A stretch of DNA of 64,000 nucleotides from positions 124,001 through 188,000 of the forward strand of contig NZ_CANLER010000003.1 in the NCBI RefSeq assembly GCF_947489715.1, in the 5' to 3' direction. A program made the position numbers and the translations under genes. Shown here piece after piece: positions 1-8,995 of the stretch. The DNA comes from an uncultured Roseovarius sp. (GTDB lineage: Bacteria > Pseudomonadota > Alphaproteobacteria > Rhodobacterales > Rhodobacteraceae). The notes under the pieces are model-generated. The model made no database searches. It saw nothing but the letters and a program-made list of their open reading frames with translations, and was not told the origin of the DNA. The number at the start of each line of letters is the position of its first letter. Position 1 is the first letter of the stretch.

Positions 1-910
1 GCCCCAGCACGCGGTTCAGCAACCGCCCGTCGGTGATCATCAAGCCCAGGGCGATCAACCCAAATCCATATACCGCCTCACTGCCCAGCCGCTCGTCAAG
101 AAACGCATAGCCCAGGCCAACCGCAATCGGTGGGATCAACAGGGTCACCAGCATCAGGTTGGCCGATCCCGCCCGGACAAGAATTTCAAAATAAAGCAGA
201 TAGGCCACGGCGGTCGATAGAATGGCCACGGCAAACAGGCTGGCCCAGATCTCCGGCGACAAGTTGAAAGATGGCGCGCCGTCCACAACAAAGGCCACCG
301 GCAACATCAGGATGGTGCTGCCGATCAACATCCCGCAGGCATTCATGATCGGCGGATATCCCGACAGGAAACGTTTCCCCCAGACACCTGCGAATGAATA
401 GGACAGCGCCGCCCCCAATATAGCGAGCTGACCAAGATTTCTGGGGTCGAAATTTGTAAGCGCCTCAAGCCCCATGATGACAGCGACGCCCAGCACACCG
501 AACAAGGCCCCGATGATCTTGCGCGCCGTCAGCGGTTCATCGACCAGCAGAATGCCCGCAACAACCGCCCCAAAGACCGCGGTGGTACCATTCAGGATGG
601 ATGCCAGACCGCTCCCGATCGTCGTTTGACCCCAAAAGATCAACGAGAACGGGATCGCATTGTTCAGCGCACCCATGACCAGATAGCAGGCCCAGGCGCT
701 GGCAGAGGTCGGGATCTTGATGCCTTTCCACCAGACGACCAGCAAAAGTGCCGGAACCGCCCAGAATACGCGGTGCAGCGTAATCGTAAGCGGCGGCACC
801 TCGCGCAACGCGATCTCTGCAAAAAAGAAGGACCCGCCCCACACCGTTGCCAATCCAAGCAAAAGCGCGCCAGAGGTCAGATCAATCGATGGGGTTTCAA
901 CCTGTTTCAT
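1..910 (-). CDS. DMT-superfamily (EamA) transporter, 3' end cut off
   Basis: Inner-membrane drug/metabolite transporter with two EamA repeats; its substrate cannot be told from sequence. I read it directly from the complementary strand: ATG at 910, open without a stop to the window edge (303 codons visible). The product starts MKQVETPSIDLTSG and has about ten hydrophobic segments, with the typical 'ATVWGGSFFF' opening of repeat one and 'AALSYSFAGVWGKRF' opening repeat two. The family is about 290-310 residues long, so only the C-terminal tail is missing. It lies alone, 325 bp from ugd, and its upstream region carries the 11-bp repeat array. Confidence 0.85.
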   Translation of the reverse strand, partial: MKQVETPSIDLTSGALLLGLATVWGGSFFFAEIALREVPPLTITLHRVFWAVPALLLVVWWKGIKIPTSASAWACYLVMGALNNAIPFSLIFWGQTTIGSGLASILNGTTAVFGAVVAGILLVDEPLTARKIIGALFGVLGVAVIMGLEALTNFDPRNLGQLAILGAALSYSFAGVWGKRFLSGYPPIMNACGMLIGSTILMLPVAFVVDGAPSFNLSPEIWASLFAVAILSTAVAYLLYFEILVRAGSANLMLVTLLIPPIAVGLGYAFLDERLGSEAVYGFGLIALGLMITDGRLLNRVLG

Positions 911-1235
911 TCAGGCGTCGTCGCACAGTCGGCTCAACATCGCGACCCGTTTCTTGCGCAAGATGAGCATCCCTGGACATTTTCGAAGCGATCCTCTCCC
1001 ACCCGTCACAGGCCAGAAGCGGCGTTCCGGCGCGCGGTCTGTTAATCCGGCAAAACACCGATTTTCATACCGACGTAATACCGACAAAATACCGACGTTA
1101 TACCGACAAGGGTTTTTGAGGAATTTCAGCGCGTTAACCTGATTCTCCGCACGATTGAAATACGGCCGCGCCGTGGCGGTTAAAACCCCGCCGGTTCTTG
1201 CGTCGATTTTCGATCTGGAGGACACCCTTCCGGGG
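911..1235. other. Intergenic region between DMT gene and ugd
   Basis: No convincing gene is present; reading frames that cross it have no recognisable product and no ribosome-binding site. It contains the promoter side of the DMT gene (transcribed leftward from 910), the downstream side of ugd, and the phased repeat array at 1068-1107. No clear rho-independent terminator for ugd was seen. Confidence 0.6.
1068..1107 (+). repeat. Array of four 11-bp direct repeats (TACCGAC + 4 nt)
   Basis: Four TACCGAC heptamers start at 1068, 1079, 1090 and 1101, separated by GTAA, AAAA and GTTA, giving an exact 11-bp period. A decayed fifth copy (CACCGAT) may start at 1056. The same 40-bp array, differing at two positions, occurs at 30539-30578 just upstream of serA. 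The period is close to one DNA helical turn, so all units would face the same side of the helix, as in multi-site operators. Here it lies about 158 bp upstream of the DMT start codon, inverted relative to that gene. Confidence 0.85.
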
Positions 1236-2564
1236 TCACTCCGATCGGTTTACGAACCCCGCCCGCCCGATGCTCTCATAGGCCTCGAAACCTGCCCGTT
1301 TGGCATCCTTGGGTGAATAGATATTGCGCAGATCGGCCAGCCGCGGCGCGTTCATCTTTTTCGCGATCCGCTTCAGATCAAGCGCCCGGAACTCGTTCCA
1401 TTCGGTCAAAATCACCAATAAATCTGCATTATTAGCGCATTTATACGGGTCTTCCTGCCAACTGACACCGGGCAGCAGCGCCTCACCTTCGTGCTTGCCC
1501 TGCGGGTCGGTCACCCGCACCCGGGCACCGCCCCCCACAAGCGCCGGAATGATCGTCAGGCTGGGGGCATCGCGCATGTCGTCGGTGTTGGGCTTGAACG
1601 TCACGCCCAGCACCCCGATCAGCTTGCCATTGAAGGATCCGTCGCAGAGATCCAGCAACTTGTCGATCATTCGACGCTTGATCTCTTCATTGACGCCGAT
1701 CACCGTTTCAGTGATCTGCATCGGCAGGCCATGCTCTTGCCCGATCCGGGCCAAAGCCTTGGTATCCTTGGGAAAACAGCTCCCGCCATATCCCGGCCCG
1801 GCATGCAGGAATTTGTTGCCGATGCGTCCATCCAACCCCATGCCATGGCTCACCTGCTTCACATCCGCGCCGGTGCGCTCGCACAAAGCGGCGATCTCAT
1901 TGATGAACGTAATCTTGGTCGCCAGATAGGCATTGGCCGCATATTTGATCATCTCGGCACTTTCCAGACCCGTGGTGATGATCGGAAAATCCCGCAGGTA
2001 AAGCGGTCGGTAAATCTCGGCCATCACCTCTGCCGCGCGATCGGTCTGCACTCCCACAACCACCCGGTCGGGCTTCATGAAGTCGTCGATCGCAGCCCCT
2101 TCGCGCAGGAATTCAGGGTTGCTGGCCACATCAAAATCCAGGTCCGGATTGGCCTTCTTGATTGCCTGTTTCACCTGCCGGTTGGTCCCCACCGGTACCG
2201 TCGACTTCGTAACGATGACAACATAACCTTTTGCGATTACAGCGATTTCTTCGGCAGCGGCCATCACGTATGTCAGATCCGCATGCCCGTCCCCGCGCCG
2301 CGTGGGCGTTCCCACAGCGATGAAAACCGCCTCGGCCCCATCAATGGCGCTCACCAAATCGGTGGTGAATGTCAGCCGCCCCGCCTCGACATTCTTGGCC
2401 ATCAACGCTTCCAGACCCGGCTCATAGATCGGCACCTCGCCGCGCTCCAGCATCTCGATCTTGCTTGGGTCCTTGTCGACACAGGTCACATCGTGCCCGA
2501 AATCCGAAAAGCACACGCCCGAAACAAGCCCGACATACCCGGTCCCAATCATCGCGATTTTCAT
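1236..2564 (-). CDS. ugd: UDP-glucose 6-dehydrogenase
   Basis: Oxidises UDP-glucose twice with NAD to UDP-glucuronate in the cytoplasm, a precursor for exopolysaccharide and other surface sugars. The 442-residue protein has the N-terminal NAD-binding motif GTGYVGL (7-13), the central dimerisation domain, and the catalytic-cysteine signature GYGGSCFPKDTKA with Cys263. The C-terminal UDP-binding domain includes 'GVTFKPNTDDMRDAPS'. The ATG at 2564 follows AAGGGCGG. It lies beside kdsD and the nucleotide-sugar operon, which fits a role in surface polysaccharide. Length is normal for the family. Confidence 0.95.
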   Translation of the reverse strand: MKIAMIGTGYVGLVSGVCFSDFGHDVTCVDKDPSKIEMLERGEVPIYEPGLEALMAKNVEAGRLTFTTDLVSAIDGAEAVFIAVGTPTRRGDGHADLTYVMAAAEEIAVIAKGYVVIVTKSTVPVGTNRQVKQAIKKANPDLDFDVASNPEFLREGAAIDDFMKPDRVVVGVQTDRAAEVMAEIYRPLYLRDFPIITTGLESAEMIKYAANAYLATKITFINEIAALCERTGADVKQVSHGMGLDGRIGNKFLHAGPGYGGSCFPKDTKALARIGQEHGLPMQITETVIGVNEEIKRRMIDKLLDLCDGSFNGKLIGVLGVTFKPNTDDMRDAPSLTIIPALVGGGARVRVTDPQGKHEGEALLPGVSWQEDPYKCANNADLLVILTEWNEFRALDLKRIAKKMNAPRLADLRNIYSPKDAKRAGFEAYESIGRAGFVNRSE

Positions 2565-2755
2565 CAGCCGCCCTTATTCCTGCCCCGTCTCTGCTCGGTC
2601 GAAGTTGTGCGGCACACCCGGTTTCAAGTCAATCTGCCAGGGCCCAAACGGGCGTTTTCCGGACACCAGCGTCACCCACACATCACGCTAAGGGCTTGGC
2701 GGCGCCCGGCGCGCAGGCTATCACCCCCGCGTCACACATGCCGCCGGAGCCCCGA

Positions 2756-3715
2756 ATGACTGCGCCCAAAACCCCGACCCAGATCGCCTATGACGTGCTC
2801 AGCATCGAAGGCGACGCGCTGCAGAAAATGCGCGACAGCCTGCCCGATACCTTCGACGCGGTGATCGAAACACTGTTGCAGGTGCGCGGCAGGGTGATCG
2901 TATCGGGGATGGGCAAGTCAGGCCATATCGCCGCCAAGATCGCGGCTACCATGGCCAGCACAGGCACGCCCGCGCAGACCGTGCATCCGGGTGAAGCCAG
3001 CCACGGTGACCTTGGCATGATCACCTCGGACGATGCGGTCATCCTGATTTCGAACTCTGGCGAAACCCGCGAATTGGCCGACATTATCGCGCATACCCGC
3101 CGCTACGCTATCCCCTTGATTGCCATCACGAAAAAAGCTTCCAGCACGCTTGGCACCCAGGCCGATTTCCTGCTGCAGCTCCCCGATGCACCCGAGGCCT
3201 GCGGCATTGGCATGGCGCCAACAACATCAACCACTTGTACCATTGCATTGGGCGACGCCCTTGCCGTGGCATTGATGAAACTGCGGGGGTTCGAACGGGA
3301 AAACTTCCTGGCTTTCCACCCCGGCGGCACGCTTGGCGCGCAACTTCTCAAGGTCAGCGCCGTCATGCACACCGGGGAAAAATTACCCATCGTGCATGAA
3401 GCAACACCGATGAGTGACACCCTGATCGAGATGACGGCCAAGGGCTTCGGCGTCGCCGCCGTCGTGGAAAACGCGCGCCTCACCGGCGTGATCACCGATG
3501 GCGACCTTCGGCGCAACATGAGCGGACTGATGGCGCAAACCGCCGGCGAGGTCGCCACGCGCTCCCCCCTTGTCACGACACCTGATGCGTTGCTCGTCGA
3601 AGCACTGGGCGTAATGAACGCCAACAAGCGCACCACGCTGCTTGTCACCGACGATGACCATCACCTCGTCGGCCTTGTCCATATCCATGATGCGCTCCGT
3701 GCTGGCGTGGCCTAA
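2756..3715 (+). CDS. kdsD: Arabinose-5-phosphate isomerase, KpsF/GutQ family
   Basis: Interconverts ribulose 5-phosphate and arabinose 5-phosphate, the first committed step to CMP-Kdo for lipopolysaccharide or capsule. The ATG at 2756 is preceded by GGAG at a 7-nt spacing and gives 319 residues, the usual family length. The frame stays open farther upstream, but an upstream start would add a proline/arginine-rich leader not typical of the family. A SIS domain occupies roughly residues 30-170 (SGMGKSGHIAAKIAATMAST; ISNSGETREL), followed by two CBS domains (about 200-319). It diverges from ugd across 190 bp and converges on the colD-like gene. Confidence 0.93.
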   Translation: MTAPKTPTQIAYDVLSIEGDALQKMRDSLPDTFDAVIETLLQVRGRVIVSGMGKSGHIAAKIAATMASTGTPAQTVHPGEASHGDLGMITSDDAVILISNSGETRELADIIAHTRRYAIPLIAITKKASSTLGTQADFLLQLPDAPEACGIGMAPTTSTTCTIALGDALAVALMKLRGFERENFLAFHPGGTLGAQLLKVSAVMHTGEKLPIVHEATPMSDTLIEMTAKGFGVAAVVENARLTGVITDGDLRRNMSGLMAQTAGEVATRSPLVTTPDALLVEALGVMNANKRTTLLVTDDDHHLVGLVHIHDALRAGVA

Positions 3716-3811
3716 CCTCCAGCACGCGCACCCATCCGAGGAAGCAGCGCGCAGCGCGAATGACGAGATATAAAGCGTGCGCGTCAGCGCACTCATTCAG
3801 GTCAACATTCT

Positions 3812-4996
3812 TTACCGCGCAACTTTATCCAAGGCGGCGCGCAACAATTCCCATTTATCCTCAAGCGGATAGTGATGGTTGCCAATAAACAAACCGTTCC
3901 GGTCTATATCGTCCGCATGATGCAATTCGCCGTGGATCACGTGATCCATATGCCGCTTCACCACCTCGTTCTTGGCGAAATTCCCGGCCACGACCGGGCG
4001 GCATTCCACCCCACTCTCAGCCAGTGCCCGGATTAACGCCGCGCGGTCAAACCCCGCATCCGGCTCTACCACCATCGAAAACCCGAACCAGCTGCTTTCA
4101 CCCAGTTCCTGCTGAATGCGGATCTGCGGATAGCCCTGCATCAGCGCCCGGAACCCTTCGGCATTTCGGCGCCGTTCCGACACGATCATGGGCAGTTTCG
4201 CAATCTGTTCCTGTCCGATGGCCCCGCTCATCTCAACCGGTCTAAGATTATAACCCGGCAGCACGAACCTGAAGGATTCCTCGAACGGATCATCGCTTTT
4301 TTCGCCGGTTACATGGTTGAATTTCGGCAGGTGCCGGGTCCAGCCATGTGATCTGACGCTAAGCATGATGTGGTGTAACTCTTCGTCATCGGTCACCACC
4401 AATCCGCCCTCCATCGTGGCGATGTGATGCGAAAAGAACGAAGAATAGCTGCCCGCAATCCCGAATGTCCCAGCCTGACGCCCCTGATACGTGGCCCCAA
4501 GGGATTCACAATTATCTTCGATCACCAGAATATCGCGGTCACCGATGATCGTATCAATCCGGTCAAACGCATTGGGATTACCCAAGAGATTCACCACCAT
4601 GATCGCCCGGGTCTCGGGACCAATCGCTTCAGCCAGCGCATCAAGATCATAGTTCAGCGTGCCCGGGTCGATATCGACAAATTTCATCCGCAACCCGTAT
4701 TGGTGCAGCGGGTAATAGGTGGTTGACCAGCTCACCGCCGGAACGATGACCTCAGCACCTTCCGGCAGGCCGTGTTTGGAATGATACCGAAGAGCGGCGA
4801 TGATGATCAGGTTTGCTGACGACCCGGAATTGACCATAACGCAATGTTTGCTGCCCATCGCAGTCGCGAATTGCTCCTCGAAACGAGACACTTCCGGACC
4901 CATCGAGAACATGCCCGATTTCACCACCCGATCGATGGCGGCATATTCCTTTTCGTCCCAACTGGTCGTCGCCAGCGGAAACCCCTGCTCACTCAT
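3812..4996 (-). CDS. ColD-like PLP enzyme: probable GDP-4-keto-6-deoxymannose 3-dehydratase
   Basis: DegT/DnrJ/EryC1/StrS-fold enzyme of 394 residues. The position that carries the PLP-binding lysine in sugar aminotransferases is a histidine here: the motif is SYSSFFSHHIATMEGG, with His190-His191. ColD (His188 in E. coli) and CDP-sugar E1 dehydratases share this change, and it turns the enzyme from an aminotransferase into a 3-deoxygenating dehydratase. There is no clustered Cys set for a [2Fe-2S] centre, which argues for ColD rather than the E1/RfbH type. The C-terminal stretch 'VAGNFAKNEVVKRH...NGLFIGNHHYPL' also matches my memory of ColD. Its start overlaps the preceding gene by ATGA. It is the last gene of gmd / epimerase-reductase / colD. 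Confidence 0.8.
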   Translation of the reverse strand: MSEQGFPLATTSWDEKEYAAIDRVVKSGMFSMGPEVSRFEEQFATAMGSKHCVMVNSGSSANLIIIAALRYHSKHGLPEGAEVIVPAVSWSTTYYPLHQYGLRMKFVDIDPGTLNYDLDALAEAIGPETRAIMVVNLLGNPNAFDRIDTIIGDRDILVIEDNCESLGATYQGRQAGTFGIAGSYSSFFSHHIATMEGGLVVTDDEELHHIMLSVRSHGWTRHLPKFNHVTGEKSDDPFEESFRFVLPGYNLRPVEMSGAIGQEQIAKLPMIVSERRRNAEGFRALMQGYPQIRIQQELGESSWFGFSMVVEPDAGFDRAALIRALAESGVECRPVVAGNFAKNEVVKRHMDHVIHGELHHADDIDRNGLFIGNHHYPLEDKWELLRAALDKVAR

Positions 4997-5919
4997 GCAC
5001 TTGCTCCCTCAAGCTCCAGGAAATGCGCATATGTCTGCGCAATACCGTCCTGCAACGTCGTTGTGGGTGACCAGCCGATGGCCTTCTGACGATCCACCGC
5101 CAACAGTTTTTGCTTCATACCGGTCGGGCGGTTTAGGTCATGGGTGAATTTACCGTCCCAGCCAATCACCTTCGCCACTTCGGCATAGTAGTCATTGATC
5201 GAATAGTCATGACCCAAGCCGACATTCATGCAACTTGGCAAAGCTTCGAATTGATCAACTGCATGCCAGACTGCCGCCGCCAGATCGCCCGAAAACATGA
5301 ACTCTCGCCGTGCTGTCCCATCGCCCCAGATCTCCACCGACGCGGCCCCTGATTGCTTGGCCTCATGAACCTTTCGGATGATTGCCGGTAATAAGTGTGA
5401 AACCTGTGGGTCGAACTTGTCATGCAGCCCAAAAAGATTGCAGGGGATCAACGTCTTGTAAGAAAAACCCTCGCTGCGAGATACAAAATCGCACAGGCGC
5501 GCCACCGCCAGTTTCGCCATCCCGTAACCTTCATTGGTCGGCTCTAGCTCTCCCTTGCCAAGGCTTTCCTCATGCAAAGGGTTTGGGGCGTCATAGGGGT
5601 ACATGCAACTGGATCCGAGGTTCAGCAACCGGCCAACACCAGCAGTCTGCGCAGCCCTCACCACGTTGAAACCCATATCCATGTTATCGGCCAGAAAAGC
5701 TGCCGGATCGGCCATATTGGCCTGAATGCCGCCAACACGACCCGCCGCATGTATTACCATGTCGGGTTTTTCCGTTGCCAGCATCGACATGACCGCCGGG
5801 CGGTCAATCAGATTCAACTCGCCGCTCGTGGGCGCCACGATCTTGTGCGCCGACGCGCGCCCGTGTTCCTGAATGGCGCGACCCACCATGCCACGCCCAC
5901 CGGTCAGGAAAATTTTCAT
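4993..5919 (-). CDS. NAD(P)-dependent GDP-sugar epimerase/reductase (ColC or GDP-fucose synthase type)
   Basis: Extended-SDR enzyme of 308 residues. It has the Rossmann motif GGRGMVG near the N-terminus, the '[20 protein letters not shown]' segment typical of the GDP-fucose synthase family, an SSCMYP motif, and the YxxxK pair in EGYGMAKLA. Two roles are possible: epimerase/reductase making GDP-L-fucose (Fcl), or the related ColC step giving GDP-L-colitose. Coupling to a ColD-like gene (ATGA overlap at 4993-4996) favours ColC. It also overlaps gmd by ATGA at 5916-5919. The family is certain; the exact product is inferred from context. Confidence 0.88.
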   Translation of the reverse strand: MKIFLTGGRGMVGRAIQEHGRASAHKIVAPTSGELNLIDRPAVMSMLATEKPDMVIHAAGRVGGIQANMADPAAFLADNMDMGFNVVRAAQTAGVGRLLNLGSSCMYPYDAPNPLHEESLGKGELEPTNEGYGMAKLAVARLCDFVSRSEGFSYKTLIPCNLFGLHDKFDPQVSHLLPAIIRKVHEAKQSGAASVEIWGDGTARREFMFSGDLAAAVWHAVDQFEALPSCMNVGLGHDYSINDYYAEVAKVIGWDGKFTHDLNRPTGMKQKLLAVDRQKAIGWSPTTTLQDGIAQTYAHFLELEGASA

Positions 5920-6974
5920 GTCGTCTCGGCGCGTTGTTGCGCCTGTGCCTCGGCCAGATCGGATGTCACCATTTCCTGCACCAGATCGTCAAAGCTGGTT
6001 TCCGGTTCCCATCCCAGTTGCTGCCGCGCCTTGCTGGCGTCGCCCAGCAAGGTTTCCACCTCAGCGGGCCGGAAATACTGTGGATCGACCTTCACCACCA
6101 CGCGGCCCTCTGCATCGCGGGCAATCTCATCCATGCCTTCACCCTCGAATGTGAGGTTCATTTCCAGTGCGTCGGCCGCGCGCGAAACGAAATCGCGCAC
6201 CGAATATTGCTGCCCCGTGGCGATCACGTAATCCTCGGGCCTGTCCTGTTGCAGCATCAGCCACATCATCTGTACGTAATCGCGGGCGTGGCCCCAATCG
6301 CGTTTGGCATCCATATTGCCCAGCAGCAATTCATCCTGCATGCCCAGCTTGATTCGCGCCAATGCCCGGGTGATCTTGCGGGTTACGAATGTTTCACCAC
6401 GAATGGGGCTTTCGTGGTTAAAAAGAATGCCGTTACAGGCATACATGCCGTATGCCTCGCGATAATTCACCGTGATCCAATAGGCGTACAGCTTGGCCAC
6501 CGCATAGGGCGAACGCGGATAGAACGGCGTGGTTTCGCGCTGTGGGGTTTCCTGAACAAGGCCGTAAAGCTCTGAAGTCGACGCTTGATAGAAACGTGTG
6601 GTTTCACCCATGCCTAGAAACCGGATCGCCTCCAGCAAACGCAACGCACCCATCGCATCAGAGTTGGCGGTATATTCCGGCTCTTCGAAGCTCACCGCGA
6701 CATGGCTTTGAGCCGCAAGGTTATAGACCTCATCCGGTTTGGTTTTCTGCAGGATATGCGTCAGCGACGAACTATCGGTCATATCCCCGTGATGCAGTTG
6801 AAACTGCCCGGTCTTTCCCGGCTCGCCTTCGAACAGGTGGTCGATACGCGCCGTATTGAACAAAGATGTCCGGCGCTTGATGCCATGCACGCGATAGCCC
6901 TTTTCCAGCAGGAATTCCGCCAGATAGGCACCGTCCTGTCCGGTCACGCCCGTAATGAGTGCGGTTTTCGCCAT
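5916..6974 (-). CDS. gmd: GDP-mannose 4,6-dehydratase
   Basis: Converts GDP-mannose to GDP-4-keto-6-deoxymannose, the branch point to GDP-fucose, perosamine, rhamnose and colitose. The 352-residue protein shows [23 protein letters not shown] (NADP site), '[18 protein letters not shown]', '[17 protein letters not shown]' and the catalytic Tyr/Lys in [12 protein letters not shown], all diagnostic. The ATG at 6974 follows GAGG at a 5-nt spacing. It is the first gene of a three-gene operon in which each junction overlaps by four bases, so the three enzymes are probably translated together. Confidence 0.95.
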   Translation of the reverse strand: MAKTALITGVTGQDGAYLAEFLLEKGYRVHGIKRRTSLFNTARIDHLFEGEPGKTGQFQLHHGDMTDSSSLTHILQKTKPDEVYNLAAQSHVAVSFEEPEYTANSDAMGALRLLEAIRFLGMGETTRFYQASTSELYGLVQETPQRETTPFYPRSPYAVAKLYAYWITVNYREAYGMYACNGILFNHESPIRGETFVTRKITRALARIKLGMQDELLLGNMDAKRDWGHARDYVQMMWLMLQQDRPEDYVIATGQQYSVRDFVSRAADALEMNLTFEGEGMDEIARDAEGRVVVKVDPQYFRPAEVETLLGDASKARQQLGWEPETSFDDLVQEMVTSDLAEAQAQQRAETT

Positions 6975-7039
6975 CTTTGCCTCGTCGCTGTCTGTGCTTT
7001 CGCACTCGGATAATGGTTTCGCGCGCCGATGAACAGGGG

Positions 7040-7780
7040 TCAGATGCAGCGCCCGCCATCAACTTCAAGGCAGGCACCGGTGATCATGCTGGCCTCGTCG
7101 CTGCACAGGAAGGCAGCGGCATTACCCATATCTTCGGGTGTAGAAAACCGACCCAGGGGAATGGTGCTGAGAAATTTTGCCCTGATCTCAGGTGTGTCTT
7201 CGCCCATGAAACTGGTCAGAAGCGGTGTTTCACCAGCAACCGGATTCAACGCATTGACGCGGATACCGACCGGCGCAAGTTCCACCGCCATTGCTTTGGT
7301 CGCGGTGATCATCCAACCCTTGGACGCATTATACCAGTTCAGCTTTGGCCGGGGACTGACACCCGCTGTTGAGGCCACGTTTAGGATCGCACCACTGCCC
7401 CGAGCCTTCATCTCTGGCACAAAGGTCTGGGCCGTTAAGTAGACCGATTTGCAATTCACTGCGAGGACACGGTCAAAATCCGCTTCCGTCACCTCTTCCA
7501 ACAGGCTCGGAAGATGAGTGACACCGGCATTGTTGACGATGATATCCGGCAATCCGAAAGTGTGTTGTGCTGCAAGTTTCAGCCCGACAACGCTTGCTCT
7601 GTCCGACACATCCACCAGACAGGCTGCGCATCCAAGTTCCTCCGCCAGAGTGGACGCCGCATCGCCATTCACGTCGGCGATCATGACTTGCGCCCCCTCA
7701 GCCAGGAAGTTGCGCACGATACCTGCGCCAAAGCCGCTGGCACCCCCTGTTACAATCGCGGTTTTTCCTTCAAGCCTCAA
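7040..7780 (-). CDS. SDR-family oxidoreductase (TTG start)
   Basis: Classical short-chain dehydrogenase of 246 residues: [11 protein letters not shown] cofactor motif, NNAG, and a catalytic triad that I place at Ser137, Tyr150 and Lys154 (WYNASKG). The C-terminal 'EVDGGRCI' is typical of NAD(P)-dependent oxoacyl/sugar-alcohol reductases, but the substrate is unknown. The start is TTG at 7780: no ATG fits the frame, an in-frame stop lies 21 nt upstream, and AAGGGA sits 7-8 nt before the TTG. It follows the YcaQ-like gene by 21 nt and precedes gmd by 65 nt, so it could be read with either neighbour. Confidence 0.9.
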   Translation of the reverse strand: MRLEGKTAIVTGGASGFGAGIVRNFLAEGAQVMIADVNGDAASTLAEELGCAACLVDVSDRASVVGLKLAAQHTFGLPDIIVNNAGVTHLPSLLEEVTEADFDRVLAVNCKSVYLTAQTFVPEMKARGSGAILNVASTAGVSPRPKLNWYNASKGWMITATKAMAVELAPVGIRVNALNPVAGETPLLTSFMGEDTPEIRAKFLSTIPLGRFSTPEDMGNAAAFLCSDEASMITGACLEVDGGRCI

Positions 7781-7801
7781 AATCGATCCCTTTGTTTTTC
7801 G

Positions 7802-8986
7802 TCATGTTATCGCCTGATCCTGCGCGCGCATATCCCATGAAACATCTTCGATACCGACAAAGCGCGCAAATCGTGAAAGTTCAGCGCCAAGCTTTTCAAA
7901 TCGCGCCTCTCCCCATTTAACACGTGGTTCGGGCCAAAATCCCGTGACACGCATCCAGCCCTTTGCCCGGTCGGCCTTTAGCTCCAGACGCCCGACAAAC
8001 CGATCCCCTTCCAAAAGCGGGTACACATAATACCCCCATTTACGCTGCGCAGCCGGTACGAACATCTCATTGCGATATTCAAATCCGAACAGTCGCTCCA
8101 AGCGCATACGGTCTCGTATGGTTGGATCGAAAGGATTTAAGATACGTAAGCGTATGGTTGGCGCAGAAACCTTGTTCAACCTTTCTTCGATATTCGGAGC
8201 GGCCCAAGACAATGAAAACGTACCGTCAGCACCTTGAACCTCAACCGGAACCAGATCAGAACGACCCGTACACCATGCCCGCACCTCAGATGCGCCCATC
8301 GCGCCCCAAAACCTTTGAACTTCGCCACTTGTTCCGAATGTCAATCGATCAAGAGCTTGATTACAAAGCCATTCAATCTGTTCATTGTCACCAGGACTGT
8401 CCCGAAGTTGTGCCGGAAATACGCGTTCGCTCAAGTTATAAAACTTGACGAAATTCTTGCGAAAACAGGTCGCAAGTTCACCCGCATACCACATCTGATC
8501 CAACGCTTTCTTGTGTGGCGGTCGCGCCCACATCTCCCGTTTACCTTCGATCTTGGTATCAAACGCATGCGTTGAAAGCGCGCCTTCCGCCTCAATACGC
8601 TTACGTATGTTTTTGATTTCCTGTTGCCCTAAACCGGATTGATACCAGTCGGCATTTGCGGCCTTCTGACCCAAGCGGCGAAACTGCCTTTGCCAGTAGG
8701 GAAGGTATTCCATCGGGATCAACGACGCGTCATGTGTGAAATGTTCGAAAATCGCACGATCGCGCCCCAGTAACGGCCAAAGCATTTTTTCCCGGTAATT
8801 CTGGTTACGTGTCCAAAGGATATGATGATGCGCGCGCGTCACGTTGCGGATCGTATCGATCTGGACGAAACCCAGTTGCCGGATCAAAGCAATCAGATCA
8901 AGCTTTCCGACCGGTGCGCCAGACAGCCCGGTGGTCCATAACCATAAGCGTCTTGCATCCCTGTTGAAAATCTTCAAAGCCGCCAA
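7802..8986 (-). CDS. YcaQ-family winged-helix DNA glycosylase (HTH_42 fold)
   Basis: A 394-residue member of the HTH_42/DUF1006 superfamily, whose studied members (AlkZ, E. coli YcaQ) remove bulky or cross-linked alkylated bases. The N-terminal segment LGFVQIDTIRNVTRAHH carries Gln42-Ile-Asp44, the QxD catalytic signature of the YcaQ branch, as opposed to QxQ in AlkZ. The start is TTG at 8986, strongly supported by AGGAGG five bases upstream; that Shine-Dalgarno overlaps the stop codon of the preceding gene (TAGGAGG). Being in an operon with an exported protein is not informative about function. Confidence 0.88.
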   Translation of the reverse strand: MAALKIFNRDARRLWLWTTGLSGAPVGKLDLIALIRQLGFVQIDTIRNVTRAHHHILWTRNQNYREKMLWPLLGRDRAIFEHFTHDASLIPMEYLPYWQRQFRRLGQKAANADWYQSGLGQQEIKNIRKRIEAEGALSTHAFDTKIEGKREMWARPPHKKALDQMWYAGELATCFRKNFVKFYNLSERVFPAQLRDSPGDNEQIEWLCNQALDRLTFGTSGEVQRFWGAMGASEVRAWCTGRSDLVPVEVQGADGTFSLSWAAPNIEERLNKVSAPTIRLRILNPFDPTIRDRMRLERLFGFEYRNEMFVPAAQRKWGYYVYPLLEGDRFVGRLELKADRAKGWMRVTGFWPEPRVKWGEARFEKLGAELSRFARFVGIEDVSWDMRAQDQAIT

Positions 8987-8995
8987 AGAAACCTC

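Noticed and set aside
911..1225. 104-codon frame upstream of the DMT gene
   Set aside because: It covers the repeat array and has no domain or start signal; most likely non-coding.
3812..4996. Naming the gene as perosamine synthetase or other sugar aminotransferase
   Set aside because: The catalytic lysine is replaced by His, which excludes standard transamination chemistry.
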